The notes: generated from the sequence alone by a model not told the origin. 41,784 nt of DNA from Methylacidiphilales bacterium (GCA_021272315.1 JAJSLI010000002.1:1-41784); one strand, 5' to 3'. Numbered from the stretch's first letter, positions 15,066 through 23,033 are shown. Numbers and translations are program-made.

Positions 15066-16007
15066 TTAGTGATTGGCCGTACTCGTCTTATTAGCGCTTC
15101 CCGTGCTGATGACGAGGCCGGTCGGACGAGGTCCAGTCACAATTGGCGAGGCTCTCCCTCCATTTATACTGGCGATATTGACACTGTTTTTCACGTTGTC
15201 GGCAATATAAAGAAGATTGCCTGAAACGACCAAAGCCGACGTGCTCACGAGATTGGGATAGCCGTCAACCAGCACAGGAAAAAAGCCCGTGCCACTCTGA
15301 TCGCCATTTGCCGCCAAACGTCCGATACGGCCGGCACCACCATATCCCGCATAGACATAATCGGCGGTGGCGGCAAGCGCTGTTACCGGGTCGAGAAAAT
15401 TAGGATTGGGCGCACCCAGCCCGTTGGAAATGACAACCGGCGAGGTGGCTTGTGTTCCCGAAATCGCATATTGGGTAATGTTGTCATAATTGCTGCCTGC
15501 CACATGCGTTGCGACATACAATTTGTCTGCATACGCAGCAATAATTCCCCCGTTTGTATTTGTTATTAAATTGGCATTTAACAACGCCCCCGTGACAGCG
15601 GAGTAGAGGGCGACATTTCCCGAGCCCGCCGCGGCATTCATTGATAAATAAAGGTTATTGCCGGAAATAGCGATTGCGTTAACGCCGTTGAAAGGCACCG
15701 TAATAAAATTTGGGTTCGCGGCACCTCCAGACGTTGGGTACAACCCAATGTACCCCCGGTAACCGCCAACGATCAAATTAGTTCCAGATATAGCCAGGCT
15801 GTTGGCCCCCCAACCTCCATCCAGGCCTGTCACAACGGCCGGATTAACCACATGACCCGACGTGTCATATTCCGAAATATAGGAAGTGTACGCGCCGGGA
15901 CCCGTCCCGGTGTTATAGACATACACCTGCGCGTGAGCCGTGCCGAGCGAGAGCCATGCGGACATCAGACCGCCGAGCCACTTTCTCATATATATTGAAG
16001 ATGCCAT
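15066..16007 (-). CDS. Secreted beta-propeller-like protein
   Basis: 313 residues from the ATG at 16007; ATGs at 16037 and 15989 are alternatives. A signal peptide (KWLGGLMSAWLSLGTAHAQ) is followed by six to seven degenerate repeats of about 45 residues with the pattern NSLAISGTNLIVGGYRGYIG, NAIAISGNNLYLSM, ALAATADYVYAGY and SALVVSGNLLYIAD. These are blade-like beta units, as in NHL/YncE-type propellers. No PEP-CTERM or other anchoring tail is present, so it is likely released or periplasmic. Ligand unknown. Confidence 0.75.
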   Translation of the reverse strand: MASSIYMRKWLGGLMSAWLSLGTAHAQVYVYNTGTGPGAYTSYISEYDTSGHVVNPAVVTGLDGGWGANSLAISGTNLIVGGYRGYIGLYPTSGGAANPNFITVPFNGVNAIAISGNNLYLSMNAAAGSGNVALYSAVTGALLNANLITNTNGGIIAAYADKLYVATHVAGSNYDNITQYAISGTQATSPVVISNGLGAPNPNFLDPVTALAATADYVYAGYGGAGRIGRLAANGDQSGTGFFPVLVDGYPNLVSTSALVVSGNLLYIADNVKNSVNIASINGGRASPIVTGPRPTGLVISTGSANKTSTANH

Positions 16008-16037
16008 GGATTTTCCGGGATTCAGTTTTCTTAACAA

Positions 16038-16340
16038 CTTCCTTGGCCGTCAATAATCGTCTGATCAAAGACTCATCGATTACGAGAGTCAATGTTGAAA
16101 AGCCACGTGATAGAGTGAATTCGCAGGCAAACGGGGAACCGTGCCTGTCCCCGTTTTTCTGCTCTCAAGGCTTCCTCTGGTAAGAATCGTGCTGTTGGAC
16201 TAACGGAACCTGTGCCTGTCCCCTTTTTTGAAAGGTCACTCTGGTAATGAAACATAGTGGCGAGTAAAGGGGACCCTTGGCAAGAAATTTGAGATTTACT
16301 TGTCCCTGATCCGGCTCATGTTGGGCGCAATCGTAAGGCC
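16038..16340. other. Gap holding family A repeats
   Basis: Apart from the tandem family A repeat at 16131-16231, the interval contains no open frame worth calling. The leader of the plus-strand gene at 16341 is in its right half. Confidence 0.5.
16131..16231. repeat. Family A: solo arm plus full element in tandem
   Basis: A half-site, GGGGAACCGTGCCTGTCCCC, is followed 10-15 bp later by the core CTCTGGTAAGAATCGTGCTG and the right arm GGAACCTGTGCCTGTCCCC. Two right-arm-like sequences in the same orientation suggest tandem insertion or a BIME-like arrangement. Confidence 0.65.
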
Positions 16341-16820
16341 ATGAGGACGCGACTTCTCACCTTTGCCCTTTTGCTCACGTTGAGCATGGCAACTCCCGTC
16401 TGGGCACGACTCGGGGAAACGGAGAGCGCGGTGGTAGCTCGTTATGGGAGGATGTCTGTCAAAATACACCGAGCTTGGGGAGATGAAGCGTATTTTTCAA
16501 TGAACGGCTTCAATATCACAGTAACTCTCATTAACGGCGTTTCCGCCGGGGAATTGTACAGGTGTACCGGTCACATCATTACCGATGCTGAGGCAAGCGA
16601 TTTTCTTTCGGCAAATAGCGAAGGTTACGCATGGTACGAGCACCCGGAAGAGATACCGCAAAAAAATTACTCCGGGATAAAACAAATCTGGAAGAGACCC
16701 AACGGGTCGACGGCGGTCCTGACAGGCACGACATTCGAGGTAAAGTCCATCGACCTGATTATTGCCCAACAAAACGCAGCCAATCCCAAGCCTGTCGTGC
16801 CTACGACTCAGGGGTTTTGA
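16341..16820 (+). CDS. Secreted LGETE-family protein, paralogue of 14454
   Basis: 159 residues with a clean signal peptide (LLTFALLLTLSMATPVWA) and mature start RLGETESAVVARYG. The pairing with 14454-14984 rests on this motif and on a shared strand ending in NGVS. The protein is otherwise diverged, ending in a Pro-rich tail (NPKPVVPTTQGF). The stop codon lies inside the flank of the family A repeat, so the C-terminus may have been reshaped by it. Function is unknown. Confidence 0.75.
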   Translation: MRTRLLTFALLLTLSMATPVWARLGETESAVVARYGRMSVKIHRAWGDEAYFSMNGFNITVTLINGVSAGELYRCTGHIITDAEASDFLSANSEGYAWYEHPEEIPQKNYSGIKQIWKRPNGSTAVLTGTTFEVKSIDLIIAQQNAANPKPVVPTTQGF

Positions 16821-16821
16821 G

Positions 16822-16899
16822 TGAAAACGAGGACTGACACGGGTTCATTGGTAAGAATCGCGCTTTTGGACTGGCGGAAACTATACCTGTCCTTTTTCT
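16822..16899. repeat. REP-like inverted repeat, family A copy
   Basis: Left arm GAGGACTGACACGGGTTCAT, core TTGGTAAGAATCGCGCT, right arm GGAAACTATACCTGTCC. The flanking TACGACTCAGGGGTTTTGAG at 16802 is shared with the copy at 5596-5697. Confidence 0.65.
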
Positions 16900-16964
16900 T
16901 TTATTAAGGGAACAACCTAGACCTTTTAGATTACAGCCGTTTTGAGTAAGCTTTGACAAATGCG

Positions 16965-17864
16965 ATGGACAATACTCTGATTTACGATATTGGCATGCAC
17001 AATGGCGATGACACCGCCTTTTATCTGGCGTGCGGTTTTCGTGTGATTGCTGTCGAGGCCGATCCCGATCTTGTCGCTCTAGCCAACAAACGTTTTAAGA
17101 CGGAAATTGACTCAAAAAAACTCGTCATCCTAAATGTAGGCATCGCCGAGCATACCGCCCAAGCTGCGTTTTGGATTAATGAAGAGGATTCAACAAAAAA
17201 TTCTTTTAATCGGGAGCTCACTGCGCGATATGGCCACCCGCATCACTCGATATTAATCAATTGCCGACGCCTAGACGAAATTCTTTCTGAATATGGTGTT
17301 CCCTTTTATTTGAAAATTGATATTGAGAATAACGACATTGTTTGCTGCAACCAGCTTACGCCCGCCACCAAGCCAAAATTTATTTCCGTTGAGATGTCTC
17401 AGATGGAACTATTAATCAGGTTGCGGAATCTGGGTTATGATCGTTTCAAGCTGATTTTGCAATTCGACCTCAGCCCCGTTGAACCGCAGGATACCAAGCT
17501 CCGCATGGCCTCTAAATGGGTACATAAGGCAACCGATTATCCCATGGATGATCGAAAGCTGCTTCTGCGAATCCGTCGGGCGGTAGCAAGAAAGCTTTTG
17601 AACATGGCGCGTGCTGTAAGGGCTAAGCTTGGGCGGACACCACAGCCGTTTAAGTCACGTATGTTGCCTGAGTGGAACTTTGCTGAAGGAGCTTCCGGTT
17701 CATTTGGTGAGGACTTACCCGGAAAATGGCTTTCATATGAGGAAGCGGCCTATCTTTGGCACCGTGAACTCACAGATTATCAAAAGAGGGGACGGGAATA
17801 CTGGTGCGATCTTCATGCCACCACTTCAACAGAAAATCCAAACTTCACTACTACCTGCAGCTAG
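16965..17864 (+). CDS. FkbM-family methyltransferase
   Basis: 299 residues from the ATG at 16965; a TTG four codons upstream is also open. The SAM site starts at YDIGMHNGDDTAFYLACGF and continues with VIAVEADPDLVALANKRF. FYLKIDIENND near 116 and FISVEMSQ near 138 fit FkbM methyltransferases, which usually O-methylate sugars in surface glycans or secondary metabolites. The last about 90 residues (after residue 205) extend beyond the catalytic domain and are not recognised. A convergent GT2 glycosyltransferase is next door, consistent with a surface-glycan role. Confidence 0.85.
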   Translation: MDNTLIYDIGMHNGDDTAFYLACGFRVIAVEADPDLVALANKRFKTEIDSKKLVILNVGIAEHTAQAAFWINEEDSTKNSFNRELTARYGHPHHSILINCRRLDEILSEYGVPFYLKIDIENNDIVCCNQLTPATKPKFISVEMSQMELLIRLRNLGYDRFKLILQFDLSPVEPQDTKLRMASKWVHKATDYPMDDRKLLLRIRRAVARKLLNMARAVRAKLGRTPQPFKSRMLPEWNFAEGASGSFGEDLPGKWLSYEEAAYLWHRELTDYQKRGREYWCDLHATTSTENPNFTTTCS

Positions 17865-17995
17865 GAAATTCCCTGACTAGTAGCTGGTCAGATACCAATG
17901 GTTTTCGAGGTGTTCTTGAGACGACCAATTTAAGAGGGATTCTCTAAAGACTATCTTCATGCCTTTTAATTTTTGAAACATGGCCCAAGCCACAT

Positions 17996-18922
17996 TCACA
18001 GAGAAGCAAGATGACTGGCAATCAGTTTTCTCGCTTGGTACCGTGCTTTTTCTGCGGCAATCATCACCCGTCTCTCGATTCCCCTTTTCAGACAAATATT
18101 CAGATAAACCAGGACCTTCGGTTTCCATAATGCTCGTGAATCGCGCTGGCTTCCAGGCCTCAGGGCAGGGAGAATTTCGTGGCACCAGGCAAACCCCGCC
18201 CAGAGGCGAATCATGTAATCTTCCGTCAGTCGGGCTTTGGGAATGAGATGGGTGAGTTCAAGCGAGACAAACCGGCCCACGCCCATGCCAAGATCAATAG
18301 CACAATATGCCAGATCAAAATCATCACCGCCTCCCATATTCGTGCCAGAATGGCCGAGCAATCTCCGCAGCGGACTGGCCTCCGTTTTTTGCGCGTAGTC
18401 TTTGGCAACACTCCGCCGAACACACAAACCGGCGCCGACCGGCGTGCTATTGAGGTTACCATACAGGGAGGCCCAGTAATTCCGGTCCATCTCGAATATA
18501 GGCAAGCCGCCCAAATATCGGGATATTTGTTCAGGCGGAGCTATTTCATATTCCCCTTTGCAGACACCCGCGCCGATGGCGCCCAACATCGGCCAATGCT
18601 CAAAAAGCGAGATGCTCTCCTCCACATAATTCCTCGCGAGAACATTGTCGTCATCGACAAAAACCAGATACTCGCCAGTAGACTCCCGTATGCCCCGCAG
18701 ACGTGCCGGCGTCAATCCTAGCTCATCTTCGCGAATATGCCGGGCCTGAGGATGCCATGACAAATCCCATGCGGAAGCCAGCGGTTCTTTGGACGCGTTA
18801 TCAATGAGCAGCAGTTGCCACTGTTCTTTCGGCAGCGTCTGGTCCTTGAGGGCTTCCAGCACCCGTCGCAAGTAATGCGGACGCGGATTATGCGTGCAAA
18901 TGATGACGGAGATATCAGGCAT
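17996..18922 (-). CDS. Glycosyltransferase family 2
   Basis: 308 residues of the GT-A type. The N-terminus is DISVIICTHNPRPHYLRRVL; the donor-binding LLLIDNASKEPL lies near residue 37 and the metal-binding acidic motif VFVDDDNVLA near 90. ARLRGIRESTGEYLVFVDDD matches the usual order. It transfers a sugar from an NDP-sugar, probably in surface polysaccharide or glycoprotein synthesis, at the cytoplasmic face. Acceptor and sugar cannot be told. It is convergent with the FkbM gene, about 130 bp apart. Confidence 0.9.
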   Translation of the reverse strand: MPDISVIICTHNPRPHYLRRVLEALKDQTLPKEQWQLLLIDNASKEPLASAWDLSWHPQARHIREDELGLTPARLRGIRESTGEYLVFVDDDNVLARNYVEESISLFEHWPMLGAIGAGVCKGEYEIAPPEQISRYLGGLPIFEMDRNYWASLYGNLNSTPVGAGLCVRRSVAKDYAQKTEASPLRRLLGHSGTNMGGGDDFDLAYCAIDLGMGVGRFVSLELTHLIPKARLTEDYMIRLWAGFAWCHEILPALRPGSQRDSRALWKPKVLVYLNICLKRGIERRVMIAAEKARYQARKLIASHLASL

Positions 18923-19060
18923 GGCTGGGTCGAAACTTTTGAACGGTGCTGCCCCCGGAGTATGAGGGTGGAGCCCTCATAAATGCAATGCTCGGGCAAC
19001 TGCTTTTACCAAGCGTCTCTGTTTAAAGGGATCGGTTCTCCCTCTTTACACTGTCTTGAA

Positions 19061-19087
19061 AGGCGAGCGGGCGAAGGGAATCGAACC
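19061..19087. repeat. Exact copy of tRNA-Gly 3' end, att-like
   Basis: 27 bp identical to 21219-21245: the last 22 bases of tRNA-Gly including the discriminator (half T-arm and 3' acceptor strand) plus 5 bp downstream. It is in the same orientation as the tRNA. A family B arm (TTTAAAGGGATCGGTTCTCC) lies just before it. Confidence 0.7.
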
Positions 19088-19202
19088 TTTATGAGTGATT
19101 ACTCTAGAATTTCCCTGAACGCAAGTCGTTGATTTTCAAGGCGGACCGCTCAGGTTACCCAGGCTTTAAAGGGGTCGGACCTCACTATTTACACTGACTT
19201 CA

Positions 19203-19220
19203 GAGGCGAGCGGGCGAAGG
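19203..19220. repeat. Second, shorter copy of tRNA-Gly 3' end
   Basis: GAGGCGAGCGGGCGAAGG is identical to 21218-21235. It then switches at CGAAGG into the family C sequence (ATCTCTCAA...), suggesting a recombination joint. A family B arm, TTTAAAGGGGTCGGACCTC, precedes it. Confidence 0.65.
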
Positions 19221-19233
19221 ATCTCTCAAAATT

Positions 19234-19349
19234 CCCTCTGAAACAAAATAGTTAGAGGTCCCTCGACAATCCTTCGACGGCGCTTCGCTTGCTCAGGATG
19301 ACGTTTTGCCAGCGGCGGTTTCACCGCCGGGAAAGGCTCGGGATGACAG
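19234..19349. repeat. Dispersed composite repeat, family C copy 1
   Basis: About 115 bp nearly identical to 21458-21571. Includes CTGAAACAAAATAGTTAGAG, the CCTTCGAC...GCTCAGGATGAC type of sequence, and an internal hairpin GGCGGTTTCACCGCC. Confidence 0.75.
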
Positions 19350-19362
19350 ATTTTTTTAAAAG

Positions 19363-19443
19363 TAAAGGAGTCAGTCCATCGTATTGACACAAAGTTGCCA
19401 ATCAGCCGTGTAACCGTAAATACCAAGGGCTGGTCCCTGTACG
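19363..19443. repeat. REP-like inverted repeat, family B, full copy
   Basis: AAAGGAGTCAGTCCATCGTA at the left and CCAAGGGCTGGTCCCTGTAC at the right form imperfect inverted ends. The centre, GTATTGACACAAAGTTGCC, matches the copies at 13203 and 14176. Its right end abuts the esterase stop. Confidence 0.65.
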
Positions 19444-19447
19444 GTGT

Positions 19448-21154
19448 CTACCAAGTGTCAGTTCGAAAACCGCTGGCAGGCAGGCCGTCGATATTGAACA
19501 GGTTGGCCCAGGCGAAGGGCCAATAGCGCGCGGCAACAGGGGCGGGTACATCCGGGCTCGACAGGACGACGGTCTGGCCATCGATAGCCGCATCCGCCCA
19601 ATGCCACTTCTTGTCTGCGCCGGCAAGGGCGAAGCCCTGGAGTTTTTGGCCCGGGGGAACGGTCAGTCCCTTGCCGGTGTGCGTGTAGGAGATCGTGACC
19701 TGGCTGCCTGCTATGGTGAAGGATTGGAAAATCGGCCCGTAATACTCGATGGGCTCCCCGTAAACCGCCCCGAGCGCCACCCTGCTCTCACGCGTCGCGT
19801 ACCCTGATTTGTTGAAGGGGTGAATGCCCGGGGCGAGGTCCGTGACAATCGCCAGGAAGGTATTCGGGAACGTCATGATGCTGTAGCCTTCCACATGGGT
19901 GGATGCGAACGAGGTGGGCGGACCGTTCGTTAGCGTCGATAGCGGCACAAAAGGCACGGCTCCGGCGTTAACGGGGTCCTCGGGGTTGAGCGCGCAGCCG
20001 CCACCGCTCGGCTTTTGCACATAGATCCAGGGGAAATCGCCCTGTCCCCAATCGTCACGCCAGTCCCGAATGAGCGCCGACATAAGAATTGGCTGAGTGA
20101 TGCAGCGAAGGCCGGTGCCGCTCTCTCCCTGATCCCAAAGGACGCCGCGAATGCCATAGGGGATCATCGGGCGAACAAGTCTTTCATAACAAGCGCCTGT
20201 CAGGGTGGCAACGGCGAGAACCGGCTGCTGGGGTAGAGGATATTTGGCCAGGAGGGGCTTGGGGATGGTCTTGGGTGACGAGATATCGGGGACGGGCGTG
20301 GGAGCAGGGGCGGGAGTGGGAGTCGGAGTGGGAGTAGCGCTGGGAGCAATGCTGAGAGCAGCGCCGGGAGTAGGGCTGGGAGTGGCCGGGGCGTTGGTGG
20401 AATAGGCCGCCAAGGCGGCCGTCATGTCCACCTTCCACTTTGCGAGAGCGGCTTCATATTGCGTTTGCAGGACGTCGATGGGATGTTCCGCGTCCCATTT
20501 GACGAGCAACGGCTGGATGGTTGGGTCCGCATTGAAGGCCTGCTGACTGATAAAATAGAGCGAAGGAGTTCCCCCTTGCGCGCCCTCCATCACGCCGACG
20601 GGCACATTGAGTTCCTTTTGCAGCAACATGCCGAAATAAAAGAGTTCCGCGGGGTATTTGTTCACGTTGTCAGGAGTGACCACTTGCCAACCGCCGGGCT
20701 GAACGACGCGAAACAATCGCAACTGCGGAAGGCTCGTGTTCATGGCCTGCTTGAGAGGAGGGTCCCGCTCCGCATACATGCTGACCAGGGTGTCCATATT
20801 CGACTGTCCGGAACCGAGCCAGACTTCGCCCACCAGCACGTCGTCCAGCGTGATGGTGTTGCTGCCTGAAATGGTGAGGGTATCGGGTCCACCCGGCTTG
20901 AGCGGATCGAGCTTCACCATCCATTTGCCCTGGGCATCCGCCGTGGCGGTTTTTTGCTGATCGCGGAATTTGACGGTGACAGCCTCATTGGGATCGGCCG
21001 TGCCCCATATCGGCACTGCCATTCCTTGTTGGAGAACCATGTGACTGCTGAGGACGGCCGGCAGACGCACCGCCGCCGGCGCGGGCGTTATCGGCAAAAT
21101 GAAGGCAGCGCAAACTGCCATTTGGACGGTGATCTTTTGAAGGATGGCAATCAT
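19448..21154 (-). CDS. Secreted sialate O-acetylesterase (SGNH hydrolase)
   Basis: About 568 residues from the ATG at 21154, chosen for its signal peptide (QMAVCAAFILPITPAPAA); ATGs at 21175 and 21196 are also in frame. The N-terminal beta domain (LPAVLSSHMVLQQGMAVPIW) is standard for bacterial 9-O-acetylesterases. The catalytic Ser is in GSGQSNMD near residue 115, and the block GVLWDQGES follows near residue 345. Between them lies a low-complexity Pro/Thr/Ala insertion (TPTPTPTPAPAPTPVP, bases about 20270-20400) in a position where relatives have none that I recall. It removes acetyl groups from sugars outside the cytoplasm. It lies between tRNA-Gly and copies of its 3' end. Confidence 0.88.
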   Translation of the reverse strand: MIAILQKITVQMAVCAAFILPITPAPAAVRLPAVLSSHMVLQQGMAVPIWGTADPNEAVTVKFRDQQKTATADAQGKWMVKLDPLKPGGPDTLTISGSNTITLDDVLVGEVWLGSGQSNMDTLVSMYAERDPPLKQAMNTSLPQLRLFRVVQPGGWQVVTPDNVNKYPAELFYFGMLLQKELNVPVGVMEGAQGGTPSLYFISQQAFNADPTIQPLLVKWDAEHPIDVLQTQYEAALAKWKVDMTAALAAYSTNAPATPSPTPGAALSIAPSATPTPTPTPAPAPTPVPDISSPKTIPKPLLAKYPLPQQPVLAVATLTGACYERLVRPMIPYGIRGVLWDQGESGTGLRCITQPILMSALIRDWRDDWGQGDFPWIYVQKPSGGGCALNPEDPVNAGAVPFVPLSTLTNGPPTSFASTHVEGYSIMTFPNTFLAIVTDLAPGIHPFNKSGYATRESRVALGAVYGEPIEYYGPIFQSFTIAGSQVTISYTHTGKGLTVPPGQKLQGFALAGADKKWHWADAAIDGQTVVLSSPDVPAPVAARYWPFAWANLFNIDGLPASGFRTDTW

Positions 21155-21156
21155 GT

Positions 21157-21175
21157 TATTAAAGGGGTCAGACAT
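21157..21175. repeat. Family B arm
   Basis: TTAAAGGGGTCAGACATGA matches the arm at 19166 (TTTAAAGGGGTCGGACCTC). It lies at the very 5' end of the esterase frame. This is a further reason to prefer the internal start at 21154. Confidence 0.5.
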
Positions 21176-21223
21176 GATAGTGGAGGCGCGTTCCATGACA
21201 TAGCCTCATTTTTTGCGGAGGCG

Positions 21224-21294
21224 AGCGGGCGAAGGGAATCGAACCCTCGTGTGTAGCTTGGAAGGCTACCGTTCTACCATTGAACTACGCCCGC
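21224..21294 (-). tRNA. tRNA-Gly (anticodon TCC)
   Basis: Reading the minus strand gives a full cloverleaf: acceptor GCGGGCG/CGCCCGC, D-arm GTTC-AATGGTA-GAAC, anticodon stem GTAGC/GCTAC with loop CTTCCAA (anticodon TCC), and T-arm GAGGG-TTCGATT-CCCTT. The discriminator is T, as usual for glycine tRNAs. The CCA end is not encoded. All stems pair, with one G-T at the base of the T-stem. Confidence 0.95.
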
Positions 21295-21457
21295 GATGAC
21301 CGGTGCGGCCAGCGCGGCCATCCTGCCGTCCCCTCCCCGAAAATGCAATTCGGAAGCGCAGGGAGAAGCAAGCGTCTCCCCTCGCCCTGAGAGCCTGCTG
21401 AAAAAGGCCGTCATCCTGAGCTCGTCGAAGGATCTCTCAATATTTTTTCAAAAACCC

Positions 21458-21571
21458 TCCTCTGAAACAAAATAGTTAGAGGTCCCTCGACAATCCTTCG
21501 ACGGCGCTTCGCTTGCTCAGGATGACGTTTTGCCAGCGGCGGTTTCACCGCCGGGAAAGGCTCGGGATGAC
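21458..21571. repeat. Dispersed composite repeat, family C copy 2
   Basis: Nearly identical to 19234-19349. Here it is preceded by GAGCTCGTCGAAGGATCTCTC rather than by the tRNA end, which shows the ancestral left flank. Confidence 0.75.
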
Positions 21572-21577
21572 CGTTTT

Positions 21578-22483
21578 TTAAAAGGGAGCCTTCTCCAAGG
21601 CTTGCACCTGCTCGCGCAAGCCGTCGTGGAGGCGGGTGGTGGGAATAGCGAGGCCGGACCGGCTGAGGGCGGTCATGTCGTAAACGCGGTCGCAGCAAAA
21701 CGGTCCCTGTTCGGGATGGGCCAGGAGATGGCCTTCCAGGTCGATGCTCTCAATCGACACGGTCGCGCCGACGGCCTCCGCGATCACTTCGTAATAGCGG
21801 CTCGAGACCACGACGTCGGGCCCGGCGACGTTGAGGATCTGGCCCGTGACGCCCGGGGCCGCGGGGACGCTCAAAATTGTCCGGGCGAGGTCGGCGGCGA
21901 AGATCGGATGCTGGAGGAGCCGCCCGCCATCCAGCAGGCGCAACGGCTCGCCCCGCCGCAGCCGTTCCAGCAGTTCGGGATCGCGGGACTGGAGGGGTAG
22001 GCAGCCCAGCAAGGAGCCGGGGCCGTAGATGTGGCTCGGGCGCAGGATGGTCCACGGCAGCCGCACGGGATCGGCCCAAAGCAGGACTTCCTCGGCCAGG
22101 CGTTTGGCCCCGCCGTAACCTTCCTCGGCGAACCGGGCGTCGTACTCGGCCTGCGGGCGCTGGCGGTCCCGGTAATCGTAAACAAAGTCGGTGGAGACAA
22201 AGACGAAGCGGCCTGCGCGGCCGCTCCATAACTCGATGTCCTGCTCGGCGTGTTCGGGGGTCATGCCGATGCAGTCGGCCACCAGGTCCCAGTCTCCGGG
22301 CTGCTCCTTCATCGCGCGGGCAAACGCGGCGGGGTCGTTGCGGTCGGCCCGGATGCAGGCCGCGCCCTCGGGCATGGGCCGTTGTCCGCGCGTGACGACC
22401 GTGACCTCCCATCCCGCCTGGAGGGCTTCCCGGGCCAGCGTACCGCTGACAAATCCACTTCCGCCGATGATCAACAGGCGCAT
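21578..22483 (-). CDS. NAD-dependent epimerase/dehydratase family protein
   Basis: 301-residue extended-SDR protein. The nucleotide-binding loop is GGSGFVSG (residues 7-14); the catalytic pair is in YGGAK after FVSTDFVYDY (the usual S/T...YxxxK set); ILRPSHIYGPGS near 171 is the substrate-loop landmark. Such proteins act on nucleotide sugars or related compounds. The specific reaction cannot be deduced. Codon third positions are strongly GC-rich here, in contrast to the AT-richer FkbM and propeller genes. It is followed, reading in its direction, by a family C repeat. Confidence 0.85.
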   Translation of the reverse strand: MRLLIIGGSGFVSGTLAREALQAGWEVTVVTRGQRPMPEGAACIRADRNDPAAFARAMKEQPGDWDLVADCIGMTPEHAEQDIELWSGRAGRFVFVSTDFVYDYRDRQRPQAEYDARFAEEGYGGAKRLAEEVLLWADPVRLPWTILRPSHIYGPGSLLGCLPLQSRDPELLERLRRGEPLRLLDGGRLLQHPIFAADLARTILSVPAAPGVTGQILNVAGPDVVVSSRYYEVIAEAVGATVSIESIDLEGHLLAHPEQGPFCCDRVYDMTALSRSGLAIPTTRLHDGLREQVQALEKAPF

Positions 22484-22577
22484 GTCAGAATGAAAGGATT
22501 ACCACAATCCCGGAACGGCGGGCGACACCGTGGATCGCCCCGCCGTCGTCAATCGTGGCGTTGAAGCATGCGCGAAA

Positions 22578-23033
22578 TCAGGGCTTGCCGCCGAAGGTGA
22601 CGTAATCGTCGAGGTCGAGCAGGTCGAACCAGGCCTTGATGTCTTCCCGTTTGGCCCCGCCGCCCTTGACCAGCATGTTGGTAAAAAATTCGGCTGTTTC
22701 CTTGTCGCTGTCCGGCCCGCGCTTCTCGTGGTACGCCGACCAGGCCTCGATCTCCCACGGCTGGTGCTTGTTCTTCTGGTTCTTTTTGATCCAGGCGAGG
22801 ATTTCGCCGTCGCCCTTGCCCTTTTTGAGTTCCTTGAGCAGGTCCGCGGCCGAAATGCCGAGGAACTTGAGGACATGCCGGTCCATGGGGCAATCGTAGT
22901 TAAACTCGCCATTTTTACCGGCAAGGAGGGCGCGCCCTTTGTCGAGCACGCGGGGAAGGATGACGTAGCCGCCCAGCTTGGCGCGGGCGCTGCGGGGAGG
23001 ACGCTGGGTGAGATTGGGATATGGATTAGACAT
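22578..23033 (-). CDS. DUF5069 family protein
   Basis: 151 residues. The N-terminus LTQRPPRSARAKLGGYVILP followed by RVLDKGRALLAGKNGEFNYD is the recognisable opening of DUF5069. Its C-terminal part (WFDLLDLDDYVTFGGKP) also fits. The family is soluble, uncharacterised and common in Verrucomicrobiota and Planctomycetota. It lies about 95 bp upstream of the epimerase start on the same strand and may share its transcript. Confidence 0.85.
   Translation of the reverse strand: MSNPYPNLTQRPPRSARAKLGGYVILPRVLDKGRALLAGKNGEFNYDCPMDRHVLKFLGISAADLLKELKKGKGDGEILAWIKKNQKNKHQPWEIEAWSAYHEKRGPDSDKETAEFFTNMLVKGGGAKREDIKAWFDLLDLDDYVTFGGKP

Larger units (their letters stand above)
18923..19447. other. Repeat-only interval next to the sialate O-acetylesterase
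   Basis: No credible gene. In order it holds two family B arms each joined to a piece of the tRNA-Gly 3' end (19021-19087 and 19166-19220), a composite family C repeat (19234-19349) and a full family B element (19363-19443). It looks like an accumulation zone of recombination products. Confidence 0.65.
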
